The translations under genes and the position numbers were made by a program. From assembly GCA_910585095.1 (NCBI GenBank), contig CAJUBU010000004.1:1-60346 (forward strand): DNA of 60,346 nucleotides. Reading direction: 5' to 3'. Below the pieces are notes generated by a model. It was not told the DNA's origin. It worked only from the letters and a program-made list of their open reading frames with translations, and did no database searches. Positions within the stretch are counted from its first letter, which is position 1; each line of letters starts with the position of its first letter. The stretch is from an uncultured Lachnospira sp. Lineage in GTDB: Bacteria; Bacillota; Clostridia; Lachnospirales; Lachnospiraceae. Shown here piece after piece: positions 17,751-27,455 of this stretch.

Positions 17751-19139
17751 ATGGAAAAGACAATGGAAAAAATAGTTGCGTTGGCAAAGGCGAGAGGATT
17801 TGTGTATCGAGGTTCTGAGATATATGGCGGATTAGCAAATACATGGGATTATGGTAATCTTGGTGTAGAGCTTAAAAACAATGTAAAAAAAGCATGGTGG
17901 CAAAAATTTGTTCAAGAAAGTCCTTATAATGTTGGTGTGGATTGTGCTATTTTGATGAATCCCCAGACTTGGGTTGCCTCAGGTCATCTTGGCGGCTTTT
18001 CAGACCCCTTGATGGATTGTAAAGAATGTCATGAGCGATTTCGGGCAGATAACATAATTGAGGATTGGGCAGAAGAAAATAATTATACATTAGAAGGTTC
18101 TGTCGATGGTTGGACACATGAAAAGATGGAACATTTTATTGATGAACAAAATATTTGCTGTCCAAGCTGCGGCAAACATAATTTTACCAATATCCGACAG
18201 TTTAATTTGATGTTTAAGACATTTCAGGGTGTCACAGAAGATGCAAAAAATATTGTCTATTTAAGACCAGAGACAGCACAGGGTATTTTTGTAAATTTTA
18301 AAAATGTGCAGAGGACATCAAGGAAGAAAGTGCCTTTTGGTATTGCTCAGATTGGTAAGTCTTTTAGAAATGAGATTACACCTGGTAATTTCACGTTTAG
18401 AACGAGAGAATTTGAACAGATGGAATTGGAGTTTTTCTGTAAGCCTGATACGGACCTTGAATGGTTTGCATACTGGAGACAGTATTGCATTGATTGGTTA
18501 AAGGCGCTTGGTATAAAAGATGAGGAGATGAGGGCAAGAGACCATTCTAAAGAAGAATTAAGTTTTTACTCAAAAGGAACAACCGATATTGAATTTTTAT
18601 TCCCATTTGGCTGGGGTGAATTGTGGGGTATTGCAGATAGAACCGATTATGATTTGACCCAGCATCAAAATGTTTCTGGTGAAGATATGGCATATTTTGA
18701 TGATGATTCTAAAGAAAAATATATCCCTTATGTTATTGAGCCTTCACTTGGTGCAGACCGCGTGACGCTTGCCTTTCTTTGTTCGGCATATGATGAGGAA
18801 GAACTTGAGGATGGAGAGATGAGAACGGTGCTTCATTTTCACCCAGCTATTGCACCTGTTAAGATTGGTGTGCTTCCTCTATCTAAAAAATTAAATGAAG
18901 GTGCCGAGAAGGTGTTTGCAGATTTAAGCAAATTATATAACTGTGAATATGATGACAGAGGCAATATCGGTAAACGATACAGAAGACAGGACGAGATTGG
19001 CACACCATTCTGTGTAACATATGATTTTGAGTCTGTGGAAGACGGTGCAGTGACAGTGCGTGACAGAGATACAATGGAGCAAGAACGAGTTAAGATTAGC
19101 GATTTAAAGGCATATTTTGAAGATAAATTTGTATTTTAG
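17751..19139 (+). CDS. glyS: Glycyl-tRNA synthetase (dimeric class II type)
   Basis: Charges tRNA-Gly. It is the single-chain dimeric (GlyQS) enzyme, not the alpha/beta type: 462 residues with the class II motifs RPETAQGIFVNF, GKSFRNEITPGNFTFRTREFEQ (motif 2 area) and GADRVTLAFL (motif 3), followed by an anticodon-binding domain. Cysteine pairs CKEC and CPSC suggest a bound zinc. The ATG at 17751 is preceded by GGAGG; the open frame reaches 17634 but the added 39 residues are hydrophobic, unlike the family, and overlap the leader stem-loop. A zinc-ribbon membrane protein gene follows after 26 bases. Confidence 0.96.
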   Translation: MEKTMEKIVALAKARGFVYRGSEIYGGLANTWDYGNLGVELKNNVKKAWWQKFVQESPYNVGVDCAILMNPQTWVASGHLGGFSDPLMDCKECHERFRADNIIEDWAEENNYTLEGSVDGWTHEKMEHFIDEQNICCPSCGKHNFTNIRQFNLMFKTFQGVTEDAKNIVYLRPETAQGIFVNFKNVQRTSRKKVPFGIAQIGKSFRNEITPGNFTFRTREFEQMELEFFCKPDTDLEWFAYWRQYCIDWLKALGIKDEEMRARDHSKEELSFYSKGTTDIEFLFPFGWGELWGIADRTDYDLTQHQNVSGEDMAYFDDDSKEKYIPYVIEPSLGADRVTLAFLCSAYDEEELEDGEMRTVLHFHPAIAPVKIGVLPLSKKLNEGAEKVFADLSKLYNCEYDDRGNIGKRYRRQDEIGTPFCVTYDFESVEDGAVTVRDRDTMEQERVKISDLKAYFEDKFVF

Positions 19140-19165
19140 TCAAATAGTGAAAGAGGATTTTTGAT

Positions 19166-20794
19166 ATGGTATGTCCAAAGTGTGGCAGAGAGTATGAGGG
19201 AACAAAATGTCCAAATTGTGATGGACTAGATATCATAGTCAATCAAGATGATTATCTTAAGAGAAGAAGAGAATATGAGGAGAAGCAGGCTGTCCTAAAG
19301 TCTGCTTCTTCTGATAATGAAGAAAAAAATAAATCCAATGAAGCTTTAAAACCAGATGAAATTTTAGATAAAATTGTAAAAGCGGGTGGACAGGCGCGAA
19401 AAAAAATTGTTGATAAAAAGGCAGAAAAAACACAAAAAGAGAAAAAGAAAAAAAAGAAGACTGTTATTATAGGTATTGTAATTAGTATTATTGTTGTTTT
19501 GGCAGGAGCAGTGGGAACCTATATGTTGATAAATCATAAAGAGGCTATACTGTATACAATATATGATAATATTATATATCGCATATCAGAAACAGACATG
19601 CAGCAAGTTTGTAATTATGATGAAGTTCTATTTGAATCAGATAACAATTCCTTTCATATACAATCTATTCCTCAACAATTTCGCGATAGGACTATTAAAG
19701 AAAGTATGGCTTCTAGCAATGGTAAATATTATTGTGCTTTTGTATATAATCATAGTTCTAATAATTATAGCATTATTTTATGGAACAATGAGAATAGTAA
19801 TATATTAGCAGAAAATAATAAAGAAAAGAAATTATTATATATAGACAATGATGGATATGTTATTTATCAAGAAACAGAAGTTATTAATGAGGAAGGTTCT
19901 GTTGGAACAACACAGCTTTATATCAGTAAAGTTGAAAGCGACCATAATATCACAACAACAATGCTTTCTGAAACAGTAAAAGATATCTATGTATATTCCG
20001 ATAAAAAAGCAGTGATTTTTAATGATTTGGATGGCAAACTATATACATATGTATATGGAAAGAATCCCAAAAAACAATTGATTGCACAGGATGTGACAAC
20101 CGTATATGGCGCTGTAAAAGATTGTATTCACTTGTTTTCATATAAGGCGCAGCAGGTTAATACATTAAAGGACTGCAATGGATTTATATATACTTGTAAT
20201 GATTCTGTTTATTATTATCAGTTTGATTTTAATGATGGAAACTCCATTTATTTAGGAAAAAATAACGATGCAAATTTAACCTATATTATTGATAAAAATG
20301 ATGTTATCATGGCTAATAAAAATACGCTGATGTGTGCAAAAATAGTAGATAAAGCTATAGATACACATACAGAAATTAAAGTTATAGACACATACACAGA
20401 AATTGCAAAATTGGGAACATTAGATAATATTATTTATGATAGCAATAGTAAAAGCGTTATTTTTGTGAATGACAATAGTTCATTGATGTATTATTGCAAG
20501 GGTAAGGTTACAAACATTTCAGATGAAGTTACAGATGGTACATTGAATTGGATTGCCAATATAAAGGGAGCATTTACTTATGTGTGTAATCAGGCTCAAA
20601 TGTATTGTAAAAATGTGAAAACCAGTCCTGTAAGATTAGCAGAAGAAGAAAATATTGCGCAAAATTCAGAAGTTTTTTATCAAAAGGGCAAGCTGTATTT
20701 TATCAATATAGAGGGGAAATTATATGTTTGTAGTGGTAATGGAAACAATTGTAATATGATTGGAGATGCCAATCGAATTATTTTAGGGAAATAA
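19166..20794 (+). CDS. Zinc-ribbon membrane protein with large outer domain, function unknown
   Basis: I do not recognise this protein as a named family. Residues 1-20 form a zinc ribbon with cysteines at 3, 6, 15 and 18. A charged, lysine-rich stretch (about 25-98) precedes one membrane segment at about 99-122. The remaining 420 residues should lie outside the membrane and are rich in short beta-strand-like repeats with aromatic residues (for example KLYTYVYGK and KLYFINIEGKLYV), compatible with a beta-propeller like WD40/DPP-IV types. It lies between glyS and a D,D-carboxypeptidase on the same strand. A cytoplasmic zinc ribbon joined to an outside propeller suggests a sensor or scaffold; this is inference. 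Confidence 0.75.
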   Translation: MVCPKCGREYEGTKCPNCDGLDIIVNQDDYLKRRREYEEKQAVLKSASSDNEEKNKSNEALKPDEILDKIVKAGGQARKKIVDKKAEKTQKEKKKKKKTVIIGIVISIIVVLAGAVGTYMLINHKEAILYTIYDNIIYRISETDMQQVCNYDEVLFESDNNSFHIQSIPQQFRDRTIKESMASSNGKYYCAFVYNHSSNNYSIILWNNENSNILAENNKEKKLLYIDNDGYVIYQETEVINEEGSVGTTQLYISKVESDHNITTTMLSETVKDIYVYSDKKAVIFNDLDGKLYTYVYGKNPKKQLIAQDVTTVYGAVKDCIHLFSYKAQQVNTLKDCNGFIYTCNDSVYYYQFDFNDGNSIYLGKNNDANLTYIIDKNDVIMANKNTLMCAKIVDKAIDTHTEIKVIDTYTEIAKLGTLDNIIYDSNSKSVIFVNDNSSLMYYCKGKVTNISDEVTDGTLNWIANIKGAFTYVCNQAQMYCKNVKTSPVRLAEEENIAQNSEVFYQKGKLYFINIEGKLYVCSGNGNNCNMIGDANRIILGK

Positions 20795-20868
20795 AAGGTA
20801 AAATTGCATAACCATCTTATTTGGTGAATAAATATTAATATAGTTTACCTGTTTGTAAGGGTGGTTGA

Positions 20869-22092
20869 ATGAAAGCGATAGACATTAAAAAAATAGTGGC
20901 GTTAGTTCTATGTGTGGTACAAATAGAAGTTATCATTTTAGGGCTGGCGCCATTTATACATGCAAAGGCAGAAACAGCGGAGCAAAGCAGCGGGATTAAT
21001 TTAGAAAGTGAGTCGGCAATTTTGATGGAAGCTTCAACAGGTATGATTATCTATGAAAAAGATGCCGATAAAAGCCTTGCGCCAGCCAGTATAACAAAAA
21101 TTATGACACTGATACTGATATTTGATGCAATTAATGATGGAAAAATTCATTTGACAGATGAAGTTACCGTTTCCGAACATGCGGCATCGATGGGCGGCAG
21201 TCAAGTATACCTTGAAGCGGGAGAGACACAAAATGTAGATACGATGATAAAGTGTATTAGTATGGCGAGTGCTAATGACGCTTGTGTGGCAATGGCAGAA
21301 TTTATCAGTGGAACAGAAGAAGCATTTGTCGTACAAATGAATGAACGCGCAAAAGGATTGGAGATGAAAAATACAAACTTTGTCAATTGTTGTGGATTGG
21401 ATGTCGATAATCACCATTCGTCGGCTAAAGATGTAGCCATTATGAGTAAAGAATTAATTACAAAATATCCTAAAATACATGATTATTCAACCGTTTGGAT
21501 GGATACAATTATTCATAGTACAAGAAAAGGAGACAGTGAATTTGGATTAACCAATACCAATAAATTAATTAAACAGTATGAATGGGCTACGGGATTAAAA
21601 ACAGGTTCGACAAGCAAGGCGGGGTGTTGTCTTTCTGCTACAGCGAAAAAAAATGGCATTGATTTGATAGCAGTAGTAATGGCAGCACCAAATTCCAAGA
21701 CAAGATTTTCAGAAGCCATTAATTTGTTAAATTATGGCTTTTCCAATTGTTATATTTATACAGATGAAAATCCTATTGAATTGCAAAATGTTGAGATTAG
21801 CGGAGGTGTTAAAAATACAGTAGGGTGTGAATATCAAAAAACATTTTCTTATTTATTTATGAATAAAGTAGAAAATGATAAAATTATGAGAGAAGTCGTT
21901 TATGATACAGGGCTTGTTGCACCAATTGACAAAGGCACACAGGTTGGTCATGTGACATATAGTATTGAAGGTCAGACGTTAGGAGAAGTTCCAATTATTA
22001 CAACAGAAGATATAGGTAAAGCTACATTTTGGGATATGATGAAAAAAGTTGTATTTTTTATGGTAGGTGGTGAGAAAATAGCTGAAACATAA
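20869..22092 (+). CDS. D-alanyl-D-alanine carboxypeptidase (PBP5/DacF type)
   Basis: Low-molecular-weight penicillin-binding protein that trims the terminal D-Ala from peptidoglycan stem peptides. A signal peptide occupies about residues 1-34 (cleavage near HAKA). All three catalytic motifs are present: S74-x-x-K77 (SITK), S134-A-N136, and K244-T-G246. A C-terminal domain of about 110 residues follows, ending in a short hydrophobic stretch (VVFFMVGGEK). Length 407 residues fits the family. The ATG follows GGGTGGTTGA. A perfect palindromic terminator lies 24 bases after the stop. DacF is often linked to sporulation genes, but that linkage is not seen here. Confidence 0.93.
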   Translation: MKAIDIKKIVALVLCVVQIEVIILGLAPFIHAKAETAEQSSGINLESESAILMEASTGMIIYEKDADKSLAPASITKIMTLILIFDAINDGKIHLTDEVTVSEHAASMGGSQVYLEAGETQNVDTMIKCISMASANDACVAMAEFISGTEEAFVVQMNERAKGLEMKNTNFVNCCGLDVDNHHSSAKDVAIMSKELITKYPKIHDYSTVWMDTIIHSTRKGDSEFGLTNTNKLIKQYEWATGLKTGSTSKAGCCLSATAKKNGIDLIAVVMAAPNSKTRFSEAINLLNYGFSNCYIYTDENPIELQNVEISGGVKNTVGCEYQKTFSYLFMNKVENDKIMREVVYDTGLVAPIDKGTQVGHVTYSIEGQTLGEVPIITTEDIGKATFWDMMKKVVFFMVGGEKIAET

Positions 22093-22116
22093 GCAGTTGT
22101 GTATTTATACATAACA

Positions 22117-22150
22117 AAAGACGGATGTATTAATACATCCGTCTTTATCA
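22117..22150 (+). terminator. Terminator after the carboxypeptidase gene
   Basis: A 14-bp perfect stem (AAAGACGGATGTAT at 22117-22130, ATACATCCGTCTTT at 22133-22146) has almost no loop and a short T tail. It is symmetrical and may act in both directions. Confidence 0.8.
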
Positions 22151-22273
22151 TATCTACAAAAGGAGATAAATATGAAATAAAAAAATTGAAAAATTTTTAC
22201 TTACAAAAATGATATCACAAATATTCAAAGAAGTCAAGAATTTTAAGCGTACTTTTTAAATGATTTTAAGGTG

Positions 22274-22302
22274 TTCCAAAGTGATGATATTTATGTTACA
22301 AT
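22274..22302 (+). promoter_or_regulatory. Candidate promoter of rarA
   Basis: An extended -10 (TGT then TACAAT at 22297-22302) lies 17 bases after a weak -35 (TTCCAA). It is the best candidate in the 353-base AT-rich gap between the carboxypeptidase terminator and rarA. No other feature is evident in that gap. Confidence 0.4.
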
Positions 22303-22445
22303 AAAATATACGACATATTTTTAGTAATATTATAGAAAAGAAAAATATGCTACAAAAACTGGTATAAAAAATAAATTAGTTTATAGGCTAAAAAAGGTTA
22401 TATTTGCAAATTAAATTTATAAATGGAATAAGGATAAAGATTGGT

Positions 22446-23771
22446 ATGGATTTGTTTGATTATATGAGAGAAAATAAAATGAAACAGGAATCTCCACTGG
22501 CTTCACGAATTAGACCCAAAACGCTTGATGAGGTTGTTGGACAGCAGCATATTATTGGCAAGGATAAATTACTTTATCGAGCAATTGCAGCAGACAAGCT
22601 TCGTTCCATTATACTTTACGGACCGCCTGGCACTGGAAAGACAACACTTGCAAAAGTGATAGCCAATACAACTAGCTCTGATTTTATGCAGATAAATGCT
22701 ACGGTTGCTGGAAAAAAAGATATGGAGTCGGTTGTTGAAAAAGCAAAAGATAATTTAGGTATGTATGGTAAAAAGACGATTCTTTTTGTTGATGAAATTC
22801 ATCGGTTTAACAAAGGACAACAAGATTATCTTCTTCCGTTTGTAGAGGATGGAACGGTTATATTGATTGGCGCAACAACTGAAAATCCATATTTTGAAGT
22901 CAATAGTGCTTTGATATCAAGGTCGATTATTTTTGAGTTAAAACCTCTAAATAAAGAAGATATTAAGACGATATTAAAACGTGCCGTTTATGATGAAAAA
23001 TGTGGGATGGGAAGTCTTCATGCAGATATTGATGAGGAAGCTTTAGATTTTCTTGCAGACATATCCAATGGGGATGCCAGAAACGCATTAAATGCAGTAG
23101 AGTTAGGCGTATTGACAACAAAGCCTTTGGATGATGGCATCATTCATATCAATTTGTCTGTTGCACAGCAATGTGTACAGAAAAGAGCCTTAAATTATGA
23201 TAAAAATGGTGACAATCATTATGACACCATATCTGCATTTATTAAGAGTATGAGAGGGTCTGACCCTGATGCCGCCGTGTATTATCTGGCAAGAATGTTA
23301 TATGCTGGTGAAGATATCAAATTTATTGCGCGAAGAATTATGATATGCGCCAGTGAAGATGTGGGAAATGCTGACCCTCAAGCACTTGTAGTGGCAGTCA
23401 ATGCAGCTATGGCGGTAGAACGGCTTGGAATGCCAGAGGCAAGAATTGTGTTGTCACAAGCTGCCACTTATGTTGCATGTGCGCCAAAGAGCAATGCCGC
23501 CTATATAGCAATCAATCGTGCATTGGATATTGTCCAAAATGAAAAGACCTATGGAGTACCGCCGCATTTAAGGGAGGCTGGTTATAAAGGCGCTAAAAAT
23601 TTAGAGCGTGGATTAAATTATAAATATGCGCATGACTATACCAATCATTATGTAAAACAACAGTATTTACCAGATGAACTTGTGGGAACAACATTTTATG
23701 AACCAACAGATAATGGATATGAAGCGGCAATAAAGGAACATATGAATAAGATAAAAGCGGAGGCTGATTAG
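22446..23771 (+). CDS. rarA: Replication-associated recombination protein A (RarA/MgsA)
   Basis: AAA+ ATPase of the clamp-loader group that acts at stalled replication forks. The Walker A motif GPPGTGKTT is at about residues 59-67 and Walker B in LFVDEIHRFNKGQQD near 104. The RarA-specific C-terminal part holds the AVYYLARMLYAGEDIKFIARR and GYKGAKNLERG blocks. The first possible start (TTG at 22404) adds 14 unlike residues; the ATG at 22446 gives a normal N-terminus and 442 residues. Only three bases separate it from the next gene, so the four-gene unknown module downstream probably shares its transcript. Confidence 0.95.
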   Translation: MDLFDYMRENKMKQESPLASRIRPKTLDEVVGQQHIIGKDKLLYRAIAADKLRSIILYGPPGTGKTTLAKVIANTTSSDFMQINATVAGKKDMESVVEKAKDNLGMYGKKTILFVDEIHRFNKGQQDYLLPFVEDGTVILIGATTENPYFEVNSALISRSIIFELKPLNKEDIKTILKRAVYDEKCGMGSLHADIDEEALDFLADISNGDARNALNAVELGVLTTKPLDDGIIHINLSVAQQCVQKRALNYDKNGDNHYDTISAFIKSMRGSDPDAAVYYLARMLYAGEDIKFIARRIMICASEDVGNADPQALVVAVNAAMAVERLGMPEARIVLSQAATYVACAPKSNAAYIAINRALDIVQNEKTYGVPPHLREAGYKGAKNLERGLNYKYAHDYTNHYVKQQYLPDELVGTTFYEPTDNGYEAAIKEHMNKIKAEAD

Positions 23772-23774
23772 CAG

Positions 23775-26700
23775 ATGAAAGAGTATCTTAAGCGTTTGGC
23801 GAAAGGGAATTTTACATATGACATACCCCAATTAGATATTGATAGAAAATTGGTTGTAAAGGCTGCCTGTAACAGTGTTACAAGGCAATCTTTTGTGTTG
23901 AAATCCAATTTGCATACGATGGGAATTATATGGTCTCAAAATGACAGAGTCATAATAAGAAATAATGTGTTTTCAGGTACAGAGTGTAAAATTGACTATG
24001 AAATTTATACAAAAGGTCTGCTGCCAAGCGATTTGATAAAGGGTACATTGGACATTATCAGCATTTCAGGAGAAAAGCAGATTCCATATGAAATACAAAT
24101 TGTTGATAAAGTGTGTGAGACAAGTATTGGAACGGTTGATACAACATTTGATTTTTATAATCTTGCACATCAATCCATCGATGAGGCAATACAATTTTTT
24201 GATAGTAATGATTTTAAAAATATTTTATTAAAAGAAAATATACAATTAGTAAATATTTATGACATTTTAAAGTTGGATAGTGACCGTTCTCATGCAATGT
24301 TTGAGTTTCTTGTGGCGGCGCATAAAAAAAATCCTGTGACAATCCATATGGCGCATTGTGAGTATAAATATGAAAAGAATATACAAGTTCACATTTTAAA
24401 AGAAGATAACGTTCTTTTTCATATAACAGATTGCAGTGATAATAAGCCGTATTCCTTATGGATTAATAAAAGTGGATGGGGTTATGTAAAAATACAATTA
24501 CAAACGGATGCTTGTTTTATTCAATTGTCAAATATCGAGTTAAACAGCAATGATTTTACAGGGAATCAATGTGCTTTCTCTTTTTCAGTTGATACAGACA
24601 AACTGCATGGCGGGAAAAATTTTGGCAGAATCGAATTGTTGACTTATAATCAAAAATTGACAATAGATATTATAGTACATTGTAAATCCAATTGTTCTAA
24701 CATTCAAAATGCAAATTTTGAACGCAGACTTCTTATGGAGATAACTCGATTGTATGTTGATTATCGCTTAGAGAAAATGGACACCAAAAGTTGGATTACA
24801 CAATATACAATGATTGTTAATAAGTTAAGAGATTTTGATGAACAGTCGATTTATTATCAATTAATGGAGATACAAGGACTTACATATCAAGACCGAATGG
24901 TTGAAGCAAAAACCCTATTAGAAGGTATTGATAAAAATGGTTATCATCAAGATGTATTATTGTTTTGTTATTACAGTTATATCCGTGCAACTATTCAAAA
25001 AGATGATGTATATACCATTAAAATGGCTTCTGTAATTCGTGATTATTATGAAAATGGCTTAGATAATTGGCGTATTTTATGGTTTCTTTTTTATATGGAT
25101 AAGAATTATAGCCGAAATTTAAGTATGAAGCTTTTACGGATAAAAGAGGCTTTTAAGAATGGCTGTTTTAGCCCAATTATGTATTATGAAGCGTTGACCG
25201 TGATAAATAGCGACCCAATGTTAGTGCGTATTCTCAATGACTTTGAGATTCGTATTCTTGCATTTGGTTTAAAGCATAAGAAAATAACACAAAGGCTTGC
25301 AGATTATATCAATTATTTGATTCTCAATGAAAAGATGGTATCTGTTCAAGTTATTGATATTGTAAGACAACTTTATGAGGCGTTTAAACAGGACAATATG
25401 TTAGAGACGCTTGTTATCCATATGATTCGCAATGAAATGTGCGGTTTGGATTGTTTTGAATACTATGAAAAAGCTGTTTTAAAAGGATTGAAAATTACAA
25501 GGCTTTATGAGTTTTATATCAAGAGTATGGATAAAAGTTCTTATAAAAAACTTCCAGAAGTAGTTTTGATGTATTTTCAATATGAAGTGCATTTAAATTA
25601 TGTGGACAGAGCTTATTTATATGCCAATATTTTAACGGAAAATAAAGAAGTTTGTTCTTTGTATGAAGATGAAATTAAAAATTTTGGATATGAACAGCTT
25701 TGTATGGATAGAATTGATGAAAACTTAACACTTATTTATAAATATATATGGGATATTCATTTGCTTGATAACAATACGGCGGAGAGCATGGTGAATTTAA
25801 TGTTTACCTATAAAGTAAAATGTTTGGATAAAAATGTACGATATGTTATTGTAAAGCATAAAGAGTTAACCTTGATTGACAGATATCCCATTGTAGATGG
25901 CATAGCTTATATAACTATGTTTACAAAAGGTTGTGTGCTGGCTTTTGAGTGTATGGACGGCAGTATACATAAAGATACATTGGATTATGAGATTGAAAAA
26001 ATATTTGAAAATACCGATTTATTACAAGCTGCATTCAATAAAGCAATAAGAAATGAATATATTGAGTTTTATAAATTTGAGACAGGCAGCAGTTTTGATA
26101 TGGCGGATACCGTAAAGTATTTAGCAGGGTTAAAAGGGCTTGAAGAACATATGAGAGAAATTCTTAATTCATGGCTCATTGATTATTATTATCATAAAAA
26201 AGACCAAATGGGAATTGAAAACTCAACGGCTATTAATCGCAAAGAAATACAAAAGTATATTTTATCGAATCATTTAAAGAAAAAAGAGGCGATTCAATAT
26301 ATTGATATCTGTTCAAGTACAGGCATGGTTGATACAGCGTGTGATTTAATTGAAAACTATGGCATAGATGGTGTTCCTTTTGAAATATTGTATAACATTG
26401 GTAATTTTTTACTTGAAAAATTGGGAAATGTTCATGATATTTTATTATTGGATATTTGTTTTAAGAGTTTTTTAAACGGGCAGTATAATGAAAAAATGGT
26501 ATCTTATCTAAATGATAATTTTAACGGAACAAGTGATGAAATGTATCATGTTTGGAAAGCATGCAATGAATTAGAAATTGATAAGACTAATATATCAGAA
26601 CGAATTGTTGCACAAATGTTGTTTTGCTCTCAACAAGATGAAAAATTGACAGAAGTGTTTAATGATTATTATACAAGTTATCATGATGGAAAAAAACATG

Positions 26701-27440
26701 ACATGACAAATGGAAGAAAACGTATTATTATAGATGCCTATATTTGCTATCAAAGTTATCTGTATTTTGTAAAACAGCATATTGTAAGACAACATTTGGA
26801 AAAAAAGACAAATACAGAGTGTGATTTAAGTGTCAATACGTTTGCATTTACAGTGATAGAAGACTATTTGATGGCAAATTATAAAATTCATGATATTTGC
26901 AAACTGGCATATCTTAAGTATATGTCGAAAAATCCCGATACTATGACTGAAACACAAAAGAATTTAGTGGAAACACTGATTGTTGAGTTATGTGAAGAAA
27001 ATCAATGTTTTGATTTTTATAAAAAATTTGGAGATAGGATATGTCTTCCCTATACAATAATAAATCAAACATATGTTCAATATGTTGGAAGTCCTGATGC
27101 AAAAGTAAATATTTATTTTTATAAAAATGAAGATGAATCTGATGTTGAACATGAGATTATAACAGGGTGCTGTGGTGTTTATACAAAAGGTTTTACCTTG
27201 TTTTATGGGGAAAGAATATCTTACTATTTTACAGAAGAAACAAAAGGCGAATTGAAACGTTCAAATGAGTATCAAATAACAGGTGGCTCTGTTTTTCATA
27301 ATAAGAATATCAGTAAATTTGACTATCTTAATGAGATACTTGCATGTAAAGAAAACCATGATATAACTACAATGAAAAAGAAGATGCAGACATATTGCAT
27401 CAATGAATATATTGTAGACCAAGTGTTTCAAGTTTTGTAA
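23775..27440 (+). CDS. Giant uncharacterised protein (probable DUF5717 family), 1221 residues
   Basis: I recall this type as DUF5717 of Lachnospiraceae; its function is unknown. Residues about 15-115 and 190-315 look like two beta-sandwich (Ig-like) modules. About 320-1085 is almost entirely helical, with pair-wise helices that suggest a TPR-like solenoid. A C-terminal beta region (about 1090-1190, beginning PYTIINQTYVQY) ends in a short helical tail. There is no signal peptide or membrane segment, so it should be cytoplasmic. It begins three bases after rarA and ends 15 bases before a divergent Hsp70-like gene. The likely role is a large scaffold for the following three proteins; this is inference from context. 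Confidence 0.85.
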   Translation: MKEYLKRLAKGNFTYDIPQLDIDRKLVVKAACNSVTRQSFVLKSNLHTMGIIWSQNDRVIIRNNVFSGTECKIDYEIYTKGLLPSDLIKGTLDIISISGEKQIPYEIQIVDKVCETSIGTVDTTFDFYNLAHQSIDEAIQFFDSNDFKNILLKENIQLVNIYDILKLDSDRSHAMFEFLVAAHKKNPVTIHMAHCEYKYEKNIQVHILKEDNVLFHITDCSDNKPYSLWINKSGWGYVKIQLQTDACFIQLSNIELNSNDFTGNQCAFSFSVDTDKLHGGKNFGRIELLTYNQKLTIDIIVHCKSNCSNIQNANFERRLLMEITRLYVDYRLEKMDTKSWITQYTMIVNKLRDFDEQSIYYQLMEIQGLTYQDRMVEAKTLLEGIDKNGYHQDVLLFCYYSYIRATIQKDDVYTIKMASVIRDYYENGLDNWRILWFLFYMDKNYSRNLSMKLLRIKEAFKNGCFSPIMYYEALTVINSDPMLVRILNDFEIRILAFGLKHKKITQRLADYINYLILNEKMVSVQVIDIVRQLYEAFKQDNMLETLVIHMIRNEMCGLDCFEYYEKAVLKGLKITRLYEFYIKSMDKSSYKKLPEVVLMYFQYEVHLNYVDRAYLYANILTENKEVCSLYEDEIKNFGYEQLCMDRIDENLTLIYKYIWDIHLLDNNTAESMVNLMFTYKVKCLDKNVRYVIVKHKELTLIDRYPIVDGIAYITMFTKGCVLAFECMDGSIHKDTLDYEIEKIFENTDLLQAAFNKAIRNEYIEFYKFETGSSFDMADTVKYLAGLKGLEEHMREILNSWLIDYYYHKKDQMGIENSTAINRKEIQKYILSNHLKKKEAIQYIDICSSTGMVDTACDLIENYGIDGVPFEILYNIGNFLLEKLGNVHDILLLDICFKSFLNGQYNEKMVSYLNDNFNGTSDEMYHVWKACNELEIDKTNISERIVAQMLFCSQQDEKLTEVFNDYYTSYHDGKKHDMTNGRKRIIIDAYICYQSYLYFVKQHIVRQHLEKKTNTECDLSVNTFAFTVIEDYLMANYKIHDICKLAYLKYMSKNPDTMTETQKNLVETLIVELCEENQCFDFYKKFGDRICLPYTIINQTYVQYVGSPDAKVNIYFYKNEDESDVEHEIITGCCGVYTKGFTLFYGERISYYFTEETKGELKRSNEYQITGGSVFHNKNISKFDYLNEILACKENHDITTMKKKMQTYCINEYIVDQVFQVL

Positions 27441-27455
27441 ATTACAGATTGGAGA

